A DNA stretch of 64,000 nucleotides from the NCBI RefSeq assembly GCF_004365875.1, contig NZ_SODF01000003.1, positions 1-64,000 of the forward strand, in the 5' to 3' direction. The translations under genes were made by a program, and so were the position numbers. The stretch comes from Kribbella kalugense (GTDB lineage Bacteria > Actinomycetota > Actinomycetes > Propionibacteriales > Kribbellaceae). This document shows, piece after piece, positions 49,103-57,139 of this stretch. A model generated the notes under the pieces. That model searched no databases, was not told the DNA's origin, and worked only from the letters and a program-made list of their open reading frames with translations. Position 1 is the stretch's first letter. Every line of letters starts with the position of its first letter.

Positions 49103-50347
49103 TTACGACTGCGTCTCAGGTTCGGACGGCAGCACCAGACGAGCCAGTGCACCACCGCCCGGAGCCTCACCAAAGGTCAGCTCAGCACCGAGAACCTTGG
49201 CATGACCGGCCGCGATGGTCAGCCCCAGACCGTGCCCGACACCGCGCTCGGCCATCCCGGACCGGAACCGGCGCGGGCCCTCGGCAATCAACTCCTCCGG
49301 GTAACCGTTGCCGTGGTCAACCACCTCGACGGTCCGCCCGCTGACCGTGACCTCGACCGGCGGCTTGCCGTGCCGCAGTCCGTTGACGATCAGGTTGGCC
49401 AGGATCCGCTCGATCCGCCGCGAGTCGGTCGACACGGTCTGGTCCGGCCCGAGCTGGTGGACGATCACGCTGTCCGGCGCCAGCGACTGCTGCATCCGCA
49501 ACCGAGCCACAGCCGATCCGACGAACGCGCCGAGGCCGAGCAGCTCCAGGTCGGCCTGCTCGACACCCGAGTCGAACCGCGCGATCTCGAGCAGGTCCTC
49601 GACCAGTCGCCGCAGTACCTTGGCCCGGTCGCGGACCAGCTCGCTCGGTCGGCCCGGCGGCAGCAGCTCGGCCGCGGTGGTCAGACCGGTCACCGGCGTA
49701 CGAAGGTCATGCGCCACATCCGCGGTGAACCGGCGCTCGGCCTCGAGCTGGCCGCGCAACGAGCTGGCCATCGTGTCGATCGCGGTCGCCAGCGACTGCA
49801 CCTCATCCTTGCCTTTGCCAACGGCCTGGGCCGCCGACGCGTCCAGGTCACCGGCGGCGATGCGCCGTGCCGCACCGGCCACTGCGACGATCCGCTTGGA
49901 CAGGCTGCCGGCCAGGATCACGCTGACCAGGGCGACCAGCGCGACCGTGCCGATCCCGCCGAGCAGGAGCGCCCGCTGGAGCGCCTTCATCGAGTCGTCG
50001 CTGGTCTGGTAGTCCTGCTCGATCGAAAGGATCTTGCCGTCCTTGACCGCGACCGCCGCCCACATCTTCGCGTGCGGCGATCCGGTCTTGAACGTGGCCC
50101 GCTTGCCCTCGAGCACGGCGTCGCGCAGCTGCGGCGGCAGATCCGGATCGTCCACCTTCGCTCCGAACACCGGTACGTCGTTGGTGTCGTAGCTCTGCGC
50201 CGCGAGCTGGATCCGCTCGTCCGCGAAGCTGCGCGTGCGGTCCAGCCTGGCCGACTGGGCCTGGGTGTAGACCGCGACGCACAGCACCAGGATCGCGAGC
50301 GAGGAGACCAGCAGGAAGATGAGACCTAGCTTGCCCCGCAGCCCCAT
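49103..50347 (-). CDS. Sensor histidine kinase, CseC-like
   Basis: 414 aa. Two membrane helices (about 8-28 and 125-147) frame an extracytoplasmic sensor of about 95 residues. HAMP follows (RIAAGDLDASA), then HisKA with the phospho-acceptor in RRFTADVAHDLRTPVTG and HATPase (NLIVNGLRHGKPP, VVDHGNGYP, GVGHGLGLTIA). It starts directly after the response regulator stop. The gene order lipoprotein - regulator - kinase is that of Streptomyces cseA-cseB-cseC, which senses envelope stress. Confidence 0.92.
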   Translation of the reverse strand: MGLRGKLGLIFLLVSSLAILVLCVAVYTQAQSARLDRTRSFADERIQLAAQSYDTNDVPVFGAKVDDPDLPPQLRDAVLEGKRATFKTGSPHAKMWAAVAVKDGKILSIEQDYQTSDDSMKALQRALLLGGIGTVALVALVSVILAGSLSKRIVAVAGAARRIAAGDLDASAAQAVGKGKDEVQSLATAIDTMASSLRGQLEAERRFTADVAHDLRTPVTGLTTAAELLPPGRPSELVRDRAKVLRRLVEDLLEIARFDSGVEQADLELLGLGAFVGSAVARLRMQQSLAPDSVIVHQLGPDQTVSTDSRRIERILANLIVNGLRHGKPPVEVTVSGRTVEVVDHGNGYPEELIAEGPRRFRSGMAERGVGHGLGLTIAAGHAKVLGAELTFGEAPGGGALARLVLPSEPETQS

Positions 50348-51046
50348 CTAGGCCCGCAGCTTGTACCCGAAGCCGCGGACGGTTTCGATGCGGTCGGCAC
50401 CGATCTTGGTCCGCAGCCGCTGCAGGTGGACGTCGACCAGCCGGCCGTCGCCGCCCCACTCGTAGTCCCAGACCCGCTGCAGCAGCGTCGAACGGCTGAG
50501 CACCACACCGGGGTTGTTGGCGAACTCGATCAGCAGCTTGAGCTCGGTCGGCGTCAGCTGGACGGTCTGTCCACTCCGCCGTACCTCCAGCGCCTCCCGA
50601 TCCAGCTCGAGGTCGCCGAACGACTCCACGCCGGAGCCGGCCGCCGGCGCCGGACGCTCCGGATCGGACACCGCCCGGCGCATCACCGCCCGCAGTCGCG
50701 CCACCAGCACCTGGGTGTCGAACGGTTTGGTCACATAGTCGTCGGCGCCTGCTTCCAGACCGAGTACGACGTCGAGCGCGTCACCGCGGGCCGAGACCAT
50801 CACGATCGGAACCGTGCTGGTCTCGCGGACCCGTCGGCAGACCGAGATGCCGTCCAGGCCGGGCAGCATGATGTCGAGCATCACGACGTCCGGATGGATC
50901 TTCTCGAATCGCTCGATCGCTTCCAGGCCGTCTTCTGCCGTGGTCACGTCGTAGCCGTGTCGCTCGAGGGTCAACTGGGTCGCCTCACGGATCACCGCGT
51001 CGTCCTCGACCATGAGAATGCGCGCTGCCGGTTCTTCCGGTACCAC
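50348..51046 (-). CDS. OmpR-family response regulator, CseB-like
   Basis: 232 aa. The receiver domain has VEDDA, the phospho-acceptor Asp in VVMLDIMLPGLDG, VMVSARGD and YVTKPFD. The C-terminal winged helix contains LTPTELKLLIEFANNPGVVLSR and DVHLQRLRTKIG. Its stop abuts the kinase ATG. It lies 15 bp after the lipoprotein gene, forming one operon. Confidence 0.95.
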   Translation of the reverse strand: MVPEEPAARILMVEDDAVIREATQLTLERHGYDVTTAEDGLEAIERFEKIHPDVVMLDIMLPGLDGISVCRRVRETSTVPIVMVSARGDALDVVLGLEAGADDYVTKPFDTQVLVARLRAVMRRAVSDPERPAPAAGSGVESFGDLELDREALEVRRSGQTVQLTPTELKLLIEFANNPGVVLSRSTLLQRVWDYEWGGDGRLVDVHLQRLRTKIGADRIETVRGFGYKLRA

Positions 51047-51061
51047 CGAACTTCAGTCTCC

Positions 51062-51661
51062 CTACTGGTCCGTCGAGCTCACCTTGATCATCTGCCGACC
51101 GTTCCAACGGTAGACCTCGACCCGTCGGCCCGACGGGCAGCAGACCGGGTCGTTGATCGTAAAGATCTTCGACTCGACCACCAGGTTCCCATCGGGGCTG
51201 GCGTTCACGGTCGGTTGCTCGACGTTCAGGTTCCAGATCGGTCGCGGGCCCGAGGGCTCCACGGCGATCAGGAAGATACCGAAGACGAACTTCTCCAAGG
51301 TGTGGAGCAGGACGATCTGCTGAGGTGTACCGCTGTGTAATACATCAACGGTCTTACCCCTGCTGAGGCAACGCGAAATCACGGTGCAATTCGAAAGTAC
51401 TGTCCGCGCGTAGCTGGACAGGTGCTGATCGGCGAGCAATCTGACCCGGACCTTGGCCAGGTCGACGGCCACCTCGGGGGTGCGTTCGGGGGTCGTCGGG
51501 GTGCCATTGGTGCCCAGGACAACCGATGGCGTCGGGGTCGACGGGGGCGGCGATTCGGGGCCTTCGACCCGCAGTCCGCCGCCGTTCGCACACCCGGAGA
51601 GCGCCGCCAGCGCGGCGAAAGCCGTCACGGCAGGCAGCACGGTACGGCGCCACAGACCCAT
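51062..51661 (-). CDS. Lipoprotein, CseA-like
   Basis: 199 aa. A type II signal with lipobox LSGC (Cys near residue 24) is followed by a Pro/Thr-rich linker and a globular domain with cysteines (SNCTVISRCLS, DPVCCPSG). ATG 51661 has AGGAGG 8 nt upstream. Leading a regulator-kinase pair, it matches the place of CseA, a lipoprotein that tunes the SigE response in Streptomyces. No sigE gene precedes it here; the gene upstream (51797) is an FAD-linked oxidase. Confidence 0.8.
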   Translation of the reverse strand: MGLWRRTVLPAVTAFAALAALSGCANGGGLRVEGPESPPPSTPTPSVVLGTNGTPTTPERTPEVAVDLAKVRVRLLADQHLSSYARTVLSNCTVISRCLSRGKTVDVLHSGTPQQIVLLHTLEKFVFGIFLIAVEPSGPRPIWNLNVEQPTVNASPDGNLVVESKIFTINDPVCCPSGRRVEVYRWNGRQMIKVSSTDQ

Positions 51662-51796
51662 CGGGCGCCTCCTACCCTGCATCCAGTCCCCCCGCGAGTT
51701 CAGACAACTACCTTCCATAGTGCTGGGCCGACGTCACATTCGACGGGCACGGACGTCGAGCGGCCGCGACAGTTCTATTGCGGTTGGATCACAGCC

Positions 51797-53173
51797 TCAC
51801 CCGGCGACGATCTTGCCGGGATTGAGCAGGTTTTTCGGGTCCAGCGCGTTCTTGATCGCCCGGTGTACGTCGAGCGCGACCGGGCCGATCTCCTCGGCCA
51901 GCCAGGTCCGCTTCAGCAGCCCGACCCCGTGCTCGCCGGTGATGGTGCCGCCGAGCTCCAGCCCGATCTCCATCACCCGGTCGAACGCGACCTGGGCCCG
52001 CTCGGCCTGCGCCGGATCGGTCTGGTCGAAGACCACCGTCGGGTGCATGTTGCCGTCGCCGGCGTGACCAAGAACACCGATGGTGATGTCGAGCTCCGCC
52101 GACAGCTCCTCGATCCGGCCGATGAACTCCGCCAGCCGCGACCGGGGTACGGCGACGTCGTCGATCATCGTCGTACCGAGCTCCTCCAACGCGGTCAGCG
52201 CGGCCCGGCGGCCCTCAAGCAGCAGCTCGCCCTCGGCGTCGTCGTCGGCCTCGATGCACTCCAGCGCGCCGTGGTCGCGGCACAGCTTGGCCACCGCGGC
52301 GATATCGGCCGCGCCCGCTTCACCGCCGGCATCGGACTGCGCGATCAGCATCGCGGCCGCGTCGTCCGGCAGGTCCATCCGCTTGTACTTGTTCACCGCG
52401 CGGATCGTGGTCCGGTCCATGATCTCCAGCAGGCTGAGCGAGACGCCGCTGCGGATGATCTCCAGGATCGCGTTGCCGGCCTCGACGCCGGAGCCGAACA
52501 GGGCCGCCATCGTCCGCGGCTTAGCGGCCTGCGGTCGCAGCGCGAGGGTCGCCTCGGTGATGATGCCGAGCGTGCCTTCGCTGCCGACGATCAGCTTGGC
52601 CAGGTCGTACCCGGCGACACCCTTCACGGTCTTCCGGCCGGTCCGCAGTACCCGGCCGTCGGCGAGCACGACCTCCAGGCCGAGCACGTAGTCCGTGGTC
52701 ACGCCGTACTTCACGCAGCACAGGCCGCCCGAGTTCGTGGACAGGTTGCCGCCGATCGAGCAGAACTCCCAGCTGGACGGGTCCGGCGGGTAGAACAGCC
52801 CGTGCTCGGCCACCGCGCGGGAGAGGACCGCGTTGTAGACGCCCGGCTGCGTGACGACGTACCGGTCGATCGGCTCGATGGCCAGGATGCGGTCCATCTT
52901 CTCCAGCGAGATGACGATGCAGCCGTCGAGCGCGTTGGCGGCGCCGGACAGCCCGGACCTCGCACCCTGCGGCACGATCGGTACGCCGGCCTCGGCCGCG
53001 ATCCGCACCGTCGCCTGGACGTGCGCGGTCTCCCGGGCCAGTACGACGGCAAGTGGTATCCCGGCCGGGCAGAACATCGCCCGGTCGTACCGGTAGCTCT
53101 CCATCCGGTCCGGATCGGTCACCAGCGCTTCGGGCGGAAGCACCTTGCGCAACTGCTCGACAACCTCACTCAT
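51797..53173 (-). CDS. FAD-linked oxidase (GlcD / D-lactate dehydrogenase type)
   Basis: 458 aa. The N-terminal FAD_binding_4 domain shows VPQGARSGLSGAANAL, PPDPSSWEFCSIGGNLSTNSGG and GSEGTLGIITEATL. The C-terminal domain has the family HAGDGNMHP metal and substrate motif and the GEHGVGLLKRTWL signature. It oxidises a 2-hydroxy acid such as glycolate or D-lactate. A lone subunit, with no glcE/glcF-type partners here. Confidence 0.9.
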   Translation of the reverse strand: MSEVVEQLRKVLPPEALVTDPDRMESYRYDRAMFCPAGIPLAVVLARETAHVQATVRIAAEAGVPIVPQGARSGLSGAANALDGCIVISLEKMDRILAIEPIDRYVVTQPGVYNAVLSRAVAEHGLFYPPDPSSWEFCSIGGNLSTNSGGLCCVKYGVTTDYVLGLEVVLADGRVLRTGRKTVKGVAGYDLAKLIVGSEGTLGIITEATLALRPQAAKPRTMAALFGSGVEAGNAILEIIRSGVSLSLLEIMDRTTIRAVNKYKRMDLPDDAAAMLIAQSDAGGEAGAADIAAVAKLCRDHGALECIEADDDAEGELLLEGRRAALTALEELGTTMIDDVAVPRSRLAEFIGRIEELSAELDITIGVLGHAGDGNMHPTVVFDQTDPAQAERAQVAFDRVMEIGLELGGTITGEHGVGLLKRTWLAEEIGPVALDVHRAIKNALDPKNLLNPGKIVAG

Positions 53174-53235
53174 AGTGCGAGCCTATGCACTACTGCGCAG
53201 TACTGTGCACCCCTCCGGCGTCGCCGTGAGACAGC

Positions 53236-53718
53236 TCAGCGGGTGCGCTTGGTGGCATTCTCCGAGATCTCCTGGTAGCCGCCGCCGTAGTTGTGGTACT
53301 CCCGGCCGATCGCGGCGAACGTGATACTCCCGCTCGTCGCCTTGACCTTCGGAGTCCGGCAGGTGCGCTGGCCCTGGATCACCGACCCGTTGCCGCCGCT
53401 GCTGTCGCAGCTGAGCACCCGGCCGTCGTTGCCGCCGCCGTACTGCACCAGGAAGGCGTTGGCCTTCGCGTTGGCCACCAGCGGCGACGCCATGGTGATC
53501 TCGGCCCAGTACTGCGAACAACCGTCCCGGACGAGCCGGATCGTGCCCCAGCTCGGCGGCTGGTGATCACGCAGCATCGGCGCCGATGAGATGGACCTCG
53601 CACCAGAGCAGCTGGCGGCCGTGGAGTCCACAGCGGCCTCGGCAGGTACGGCGGAAAGGGCGATCACGCCCACCCCAGCCAGACCCGCGGTGCTGAGCAG
53701 AATGCCCAGAGTCTTCAT
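53236..53718 (-). CDS. Small secreted protein, DUF2690-like
   Basis: 160 aa from ATG 53718. A signal peptide (LLSTAGLAGVGVIALSAVPAEA) is followed by a Cys-containing domain. The stretch GTIRLVRDGCSQYWAEI resembles the DUF2690 pattern of a strand, a Cys and a W-A motif, with a second pair of Cys at LSCDSSGG and RTCRTP. Probably secreted and disulfide-bonded; function unknown. An IclR-type motif lies about 80 bp upstream (53799). Confidence 0.7.
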   Translation of the reverse strand: MKTLGILLSTAGLAGVGVIALSAVPAEAAVDSTAASCSGARSISSAPMLRDHQPPSWGTIRLVRDGCSQYWAEITMASPLVANAKANAFLVQYGGGNDGRVLSCDSSGGNGSVIQGQRTCRTPKVKATSGSITFAAIGREYHNYGGGYQEISENATKRTR

Positions 53719-53798
53719 GACGAAACCCTTCCTGAGTGCACGCCCCGACGCACACTCAGGAAGGCACACTACGCGAACGGAGCCTGCCCGGACAGTCA

Positions 53799-53814
53799 TT
53801 CCGGTAATCGGACG
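53799..53814. promoter_or_regulatory. IclR-type motif, copy 3
   Basis: TTCCGGTAATCGGACG, sharing TCCGRTAATCGRRCG with the sites at 42273 and 56346. It lies between the hpd 3' end and the small secreted protein gene, about 80 bp upstream of the latter's start codon, so it may control that gene. Confidence 0.5.
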
Positions 53815-53869
53815 ACGACACGCCGTGTTCAGTTGCACCGGGCAAGGTTCTCGGCGTCGGCGCCCCGGC

Positions 53870-55072
53870 TCAGAGGTTGCCGCGACGCTCTTGTTCGCGC
53901 TCGATGGCCTCGAACAGGGCCTTGAAGTTGCCCTTGCCGAAGCCGAGCGAGCCGTGCCGCTCGATCAACTCGTAGAACACCGTCGGCCGGTCGCCGATCG
54001 GGGCGGTGAAGATCTGCAGCAGGTAGCCGTCCTCGTCGCGGTCGACCAGGATGCCACGCGACTGCAGGTCCTCGATCGGCACGCGTACGTTGCCGATCCG
54101 GGCCCGCAGCTCCGGGTCCTCGTAGTACGAGTCGGGCGTGTTGAGGAACTCGACGCCGTTGGCCCGCATGATGTCGACGGTGCGCAGGATGTCGTTGGTC
54201 GCGAGCGCGATGTGTTGCGCGCCGGCGCCGTCGTAGAACTCCAGGAACTCGTCGATCTGTGACTTCTTCTTCGCCACGGCCGGCTCGTTCAGCGGGAACT
54301 TGACCCGGTGGTTGCCGTTGGCGACGACCTTGCTCATCAGCGCCGAGTAGTCGGTGGCGATGTCGTCACCGATGAACTCCGCCATGTTCACGAAGCCCAT
54401 CACTTTGTTGTAGAAGGCAACCCACTCGTCCATCTTGCCGAGCTCGACGTTGCCGACGACGTGGTCGACCGCCTGGAACAGCCGCTTCGGGTGACCCTCG
54501 GGCCGGGTGACCCGGGTGGTCGCCTCGATGAACCCGGGCAGGTACGGGCCGTCGTACTTGCTCCGGTCGATCAGCGTGTGCCGGGTGTCGCCGTACGCCG
54601 CGATGGCGGCCCGGCGGATCGTGCCGTGCTCGTCGGTGACGTCGTTCGGCTCCTCGAGTACGACGGCGCCGACCTTGCGGGCGTGCTCGATGCACTTGTC
54701 CACGTCCGGCACCTCGAGCGCGATGTCAGACACGCCGTCGCCGTGCTTGCGGTGGTGATCGAGCAACGGGCTCTTCGGGCTGACTCCGCCGCTGATGACG
54801 AAGCGGGCCGAGCCGGCCTTGAGGACGAACGACTTGCTGTCCTTGCTGCCGGTCTCGGGACCGGAGTACGCGACCAGGTCCATGCCGAACGCGAGCTGGT
54901 ACCACTTCGCGGTCTGGGTCGCGTTGCCCACGATGAAGACCAGGGCATCCATCGAGGTGACCGGGAACGGGTCGGTGCTCTCGTCGTACGGCACCAGGCC
55001 GACGAGCTGCTTCAGCTGGTCGAGGTCGAGATCGGCGTCGAGCTCTGCGGGTGTGAGGTCGGTGCTGGTCAT
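53870..55072 (-). CDS. hpd: 4-hydroxyphenylpyruvate dioxygenase
   Basis: 400 aa. It converts 4-hydroxyphenylpyruvate to homogentisate with Fe(II) and O2. The three iron ligands are readable: His in QAVDHVVGNV, His in GAQHIALAT and Glu in VFYELIERHG, followed by the usual C-terminal FGKGNFKALFEAIE helix that closes the site. It supplies the substrate for HmgA at 41062. Divergent from an Lrp-type regulator with a palindrome between them. ATG 55072 has a purine-rich GGAGGACC upstream. Confidence 0.96.
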   Translation of the reverse strand: MTSTDLTPAELDADLDLDQLKQLVGLVPYDESTDPFPVTSMDALVFIVGNATQTAKWYQLAFGMDLVAYSGPETGSKDSKSFVLKAGSARFVISGGVSPKSPLLDHHRKHGDGVSDIALEVPDVDKCIEHARKVGAVVLEEPNDVTDEHGTIRRAAIAAYGDTRHTLIDRSKYDGPYLPGFIEATTRVTRPEGHPKRLFQAVDHVVGNVELGKMDEWVAFYNKVMGFVNMAEFIGDDIATDYSALMSKVVANGNHRVKFPLNEPAVAKKKSQIDEFLEFYDGAGAQHIALATNDILRTVDIMRANGVEFLNTPDSYYEDPELRARIGNVRVPIEDLQSRGILVDRDEDGYLLQIFTAPIGDRPTVFYELIERHGSLGFGKGNFKALFEAIEREQERRGNL

Positions 55073-55128
55073 CGGGGTCCTCCCGGGTCGGGTACGTGCA
55101 CCGAGCCTCGCGGGAGGGCGACAGGTTG

Positions 55129-55168
55129 TGCAACAGTTCGTTATTTCATCGAACAGGTTGCATAGTAT
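55129..55168. promoter_or_regulatory. Lrp-type operator and promoter between hpd and Lrp gene
   Basis: TGCAAC-A-GTTCG (55129-55140) is matched inversely by CGAAC-AG-GTTGCA (55150-55162). TAGTAT (55163-55168) follows as a likely -10 for the Lrp gene. The symmetrical block is placed to affect both divergent genes. Confidence 0.55.
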
Positions 55169-55222
55169 TCTGGCAACTTCACTGGACTATTTGGTCAGGC
55201 TGACTATTGACGGAGGGGTCCT

Positions 55223-55693
55223 ATGTCAGTGGACGCTTTGGACGCCCGGATCCTGGGGTTGTTCGCGGCCGAGCCGCGGGTGGGCGTGCTGGAGGCGTCC
55301 CGGCGGCTGGGGGTCGCGCGCGGCACAGTGCAGGCGCGGCTCGACCGGTTGCAGCGCGACGGCGTGGTCCGCGGCTGGGGTCCGGACGTCGACACGACGG
55401 CGATCGGCTACCCGGTGACGGCGTTCGCGACCCTCCAGATCGAGCAGGGCTCGGGCCACACGACGGTTGCGGAGGCGCTGGCCCGCATCCCCGAAGTACT
55501 CGAGGTCCACACGATCACCGGCGCGGAGGACTTGTGGTGCCGCATCGTGGCCCGCTCGAACGCCGACCTCCAACGCGTCATCGACCAGGTAGTCAAAGTC
55601 CGAGGCATCCAACGCGCCTCCACCGTCATCGCCCTGGCCGAGCAGATCCCCCACCGGGTGATGCCTTTGGTAGAAGCAGCCACCAAGAACTAG
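55223..55693 (+). CDS. Lrp/AsnC-family regulator
   Basis: 156 aa. The N-terminal helix-turn-helix is LDARILGLFAAEPRVGVLEASRRLGVARGTVQARLDRL read in pieces: AEPRVGVLEASRRLG then RGTVQARLDRLQRDGVV. The C-terminal RAM ligand domain carries EVLEVHTITGAEDLW. Placed divergently from hpd, it probably senses tyrosine or a downstream product and controls hpd. A GGAGGGG-like stretch (GACGGAGGGGTCCT) precedes ATG 55223. Confidence 0.93.
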   Translation: MSVDALDARILGLFAAEPRVGVLEASRRLGVARGTVQARLDRLQRDGVVRGWGPDVDTTAIGYPVTAFATLQIEQGSGHTTVAEALARIPEVLEVHTITGAEDLWCRIVARSNADLQRVIDQVVKVRGIQRASTVIALAEQIPHRVMPLVEAATKN

Positions 55694-56334
55694 GCGAGGC
55701 GTTTGGCTACTTCTACTGCGGCTCGGGCTACTCGGGGGCCCACGAAGTCTCGGTCCAGTTTGCCTAGGACTACTACGCCGATGGAGGCTTCGACGCCTGG
55801 TACGCCGAGGACCGGGGACGAGACGCCTTGGGCGCCGGCCTGCAACTCCCCCGACGTGACGACGAAGGGGCGGCCGGCGGGGTCGGGTTTGCGACGTCCG
55901 GCCAGGATCGCCTTGCCTGCTGCACCCTGGTCGAGCGCGTGCCGGGAACCCATCCGGTAAGACACGTGGAAGTCGGTCCAGCTCGGCTCGATGACGGCGA
56001 TGGCGAGCGCTTCCTCCCCGTCCGCGACGGTCAGGTGCGCGGTGGCACCGGTGTCTTCGGCGAGCGAACGCAGTACCGGAAGTGCGGCGTCACGCAGCGT
56101 GGGCTGCACACGCCGGCTGTAGTGCAGTACGGCGAGACCGAGCCGGGCTCGTCCCTCGCTGTCGCGACGCACCAGCCGATGCAGCTCGAGCGTGTTCACC
56201 AGGCGGTACACGACTGTCCGGCTGACTCCCAGCGCCGCGGCGAGCTCAGTGATGGAGAGCCCGTCCGGAGCGTCCGCCAGCAACTCGAGGACCGTCAGTC
56301 CTCGGTCAAGCGTCTGCGAGGTTTCAGCTGGCAC
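55690..56334 (-). CDS. IclR-family regulator
   Basis: 214 aa. The IclR winged helix is residues 8-68 (LTVLELLADAPDGLSITELAAALGVSRTVVYRLVNTL in pieces: LSITELAAALGVS, TVVYRLVNTL). The ligand domain has YRMGSRHALDQGAAGKAILA. It starts at GTG 56334. TACTCT on the minus strand (56346-56341) is 6 nt before it, giving a leaderless mRNA, and the motif at 56346-56361 overlaps this promoter. Tail overlap of 4 bp with the Lrp gene. A likely repressor of homogentisate catabolism. Confidence 0.92.
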   Translation of the reverse strand: MPAETSQTLDRGLTVLELLADAPDGLSITELAAALGVSRTVVYRLVNTLELHRLVRRDSEGRARLGLAVLHYSRRVQPTLRDAALPVLRSLAEDTGATAHLTVADGEEALAIAVIEPSWTDFHVSYRMGSRHALDQGAAGKAILAGRRKPDPAGRPFVVTSGELQAGAQGVSSPVLGVPGVEASIGVVVLGKLDRDFVGPRVARAAVEVAKRLA

Positions 56335-56345
56335 CTTGAAAGAGT

Positions 56346-56361
56346 ATCCGGTAATCGGGCG
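56346..56361. promoter_or_regulatory. IclR-type motif, copy 2 (autoregulatory)
   Basis: ATCCGGTAATCGGGCG sits directly upstream of the -10 of the IclR gene and about 29 bp from the start of the divergent membrane protein gene. Same motif as at 42273 (hmgA) and 53799. Confidence 0.6.
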
Positions 56362-56389
56362 CGGCCCGATGGCCCCGTATCTTGCTTCC

Positions 56390-57139
56390 GTGCGAAATTA
56401 CTGGTCGCTGCTCCCCGCCGTCCTCGCGGTCGTCGTGCTGATCCTGGTCTATGCCATTCCGACCTTGATCAATCCGCAGTGGACCAGCTCGATCATGGCC
56501 ATGTTCCGCACCGCGCCGACTCCGGCCGACGCGACCACGGAAGAGGCCGAGCGGGCGGCCGGCGTCCTCGGCCCGAAGCAGCGGAAGTCCCGCCGGATGC
56601 TCGCCATCGCGCTCATCGTCGGCGCGCTGATCATGGTCGGCTTCAACATCTCGTTCAACCGCGAGGCGGTCGGCTGCTACAAGGCCGCCAAGGCGTTCGG
56701 GGCGATCGACGGCCCGGACACCAAGGACCCGTGCATCGACATGGTCTTCGGCACCTTCCTCGGCGACGGCAAGGGCACCGCCATAGAGAAGACCCCGCAG
56801 CCCGTGCAGTACTACCAGCTGATCAAGGGCAAGAAGCCGAAGTACCTGAAGTGGATCCAGAACGCTCCGAAGTACGACGAGTACGACATGGTGATCGGGA
56901 CCGGCCTGTCCTGTTCCAGCGATCTCCGGGTCGAGGAGCAGGAGGACAAGGTGCTGGTGTTCGTCGACGTCGACTCGCCGTGCCCGCCGGACAGCAACGC
57001 TTCGCTGACCCCGTTCAAGCTCAAGAAACCGCTGGGTGACCGCAAGATGGTGACCGTCGGCGACAAGCCGATGACCGAGATCAACCCGGACATGGACTCC
57101 TGGTTCACCGTGATCAAGAAGCTCGCGACCGGCGGCTAA
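56390..57139 (+). CDS. Two-helix membrane protein of unknown function
   Basis: 249 aa from GTG 56390 (ATG 56369 would add seven residues). There is one membrane helix near the N-terminus (LLPAVLAVVVLILVYAIP) and a second near residue 80 (MLAIALIVGALIMVGF). A soluble C-terminal domain of about 150 residues follows with Cys residues at GCYKAAKAFG, DPCIDM, GLSCSSD and SPCPPD. No family recognised. Divergent from IclR across its operator, and overlapping the MFS gene tail to tail by 4 bp. Confidence 0.6.
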   Translation: MRNYWSLLPAVLAVVVLILVYAIPTLINPQWTSSIMAMFRTAPTPADATTEEAERAAGVLGPKQRKSRRMLAIALIVGALIMVGFNISFNREAVGCYKAAKAFGAIDGPDTKDPCIDMVFGTFLGDGKGTAIEKTPQPVQYYQLIKGKKPKYLKWIQNAPKYDEYDMVIGTGLSCSSDLRVEEQEDKVLVFVDVDSPCPPDSNASLTPFKLKKPLGDRKMVTVGDKPMTEINPDMDSWFTVIKKLATGG

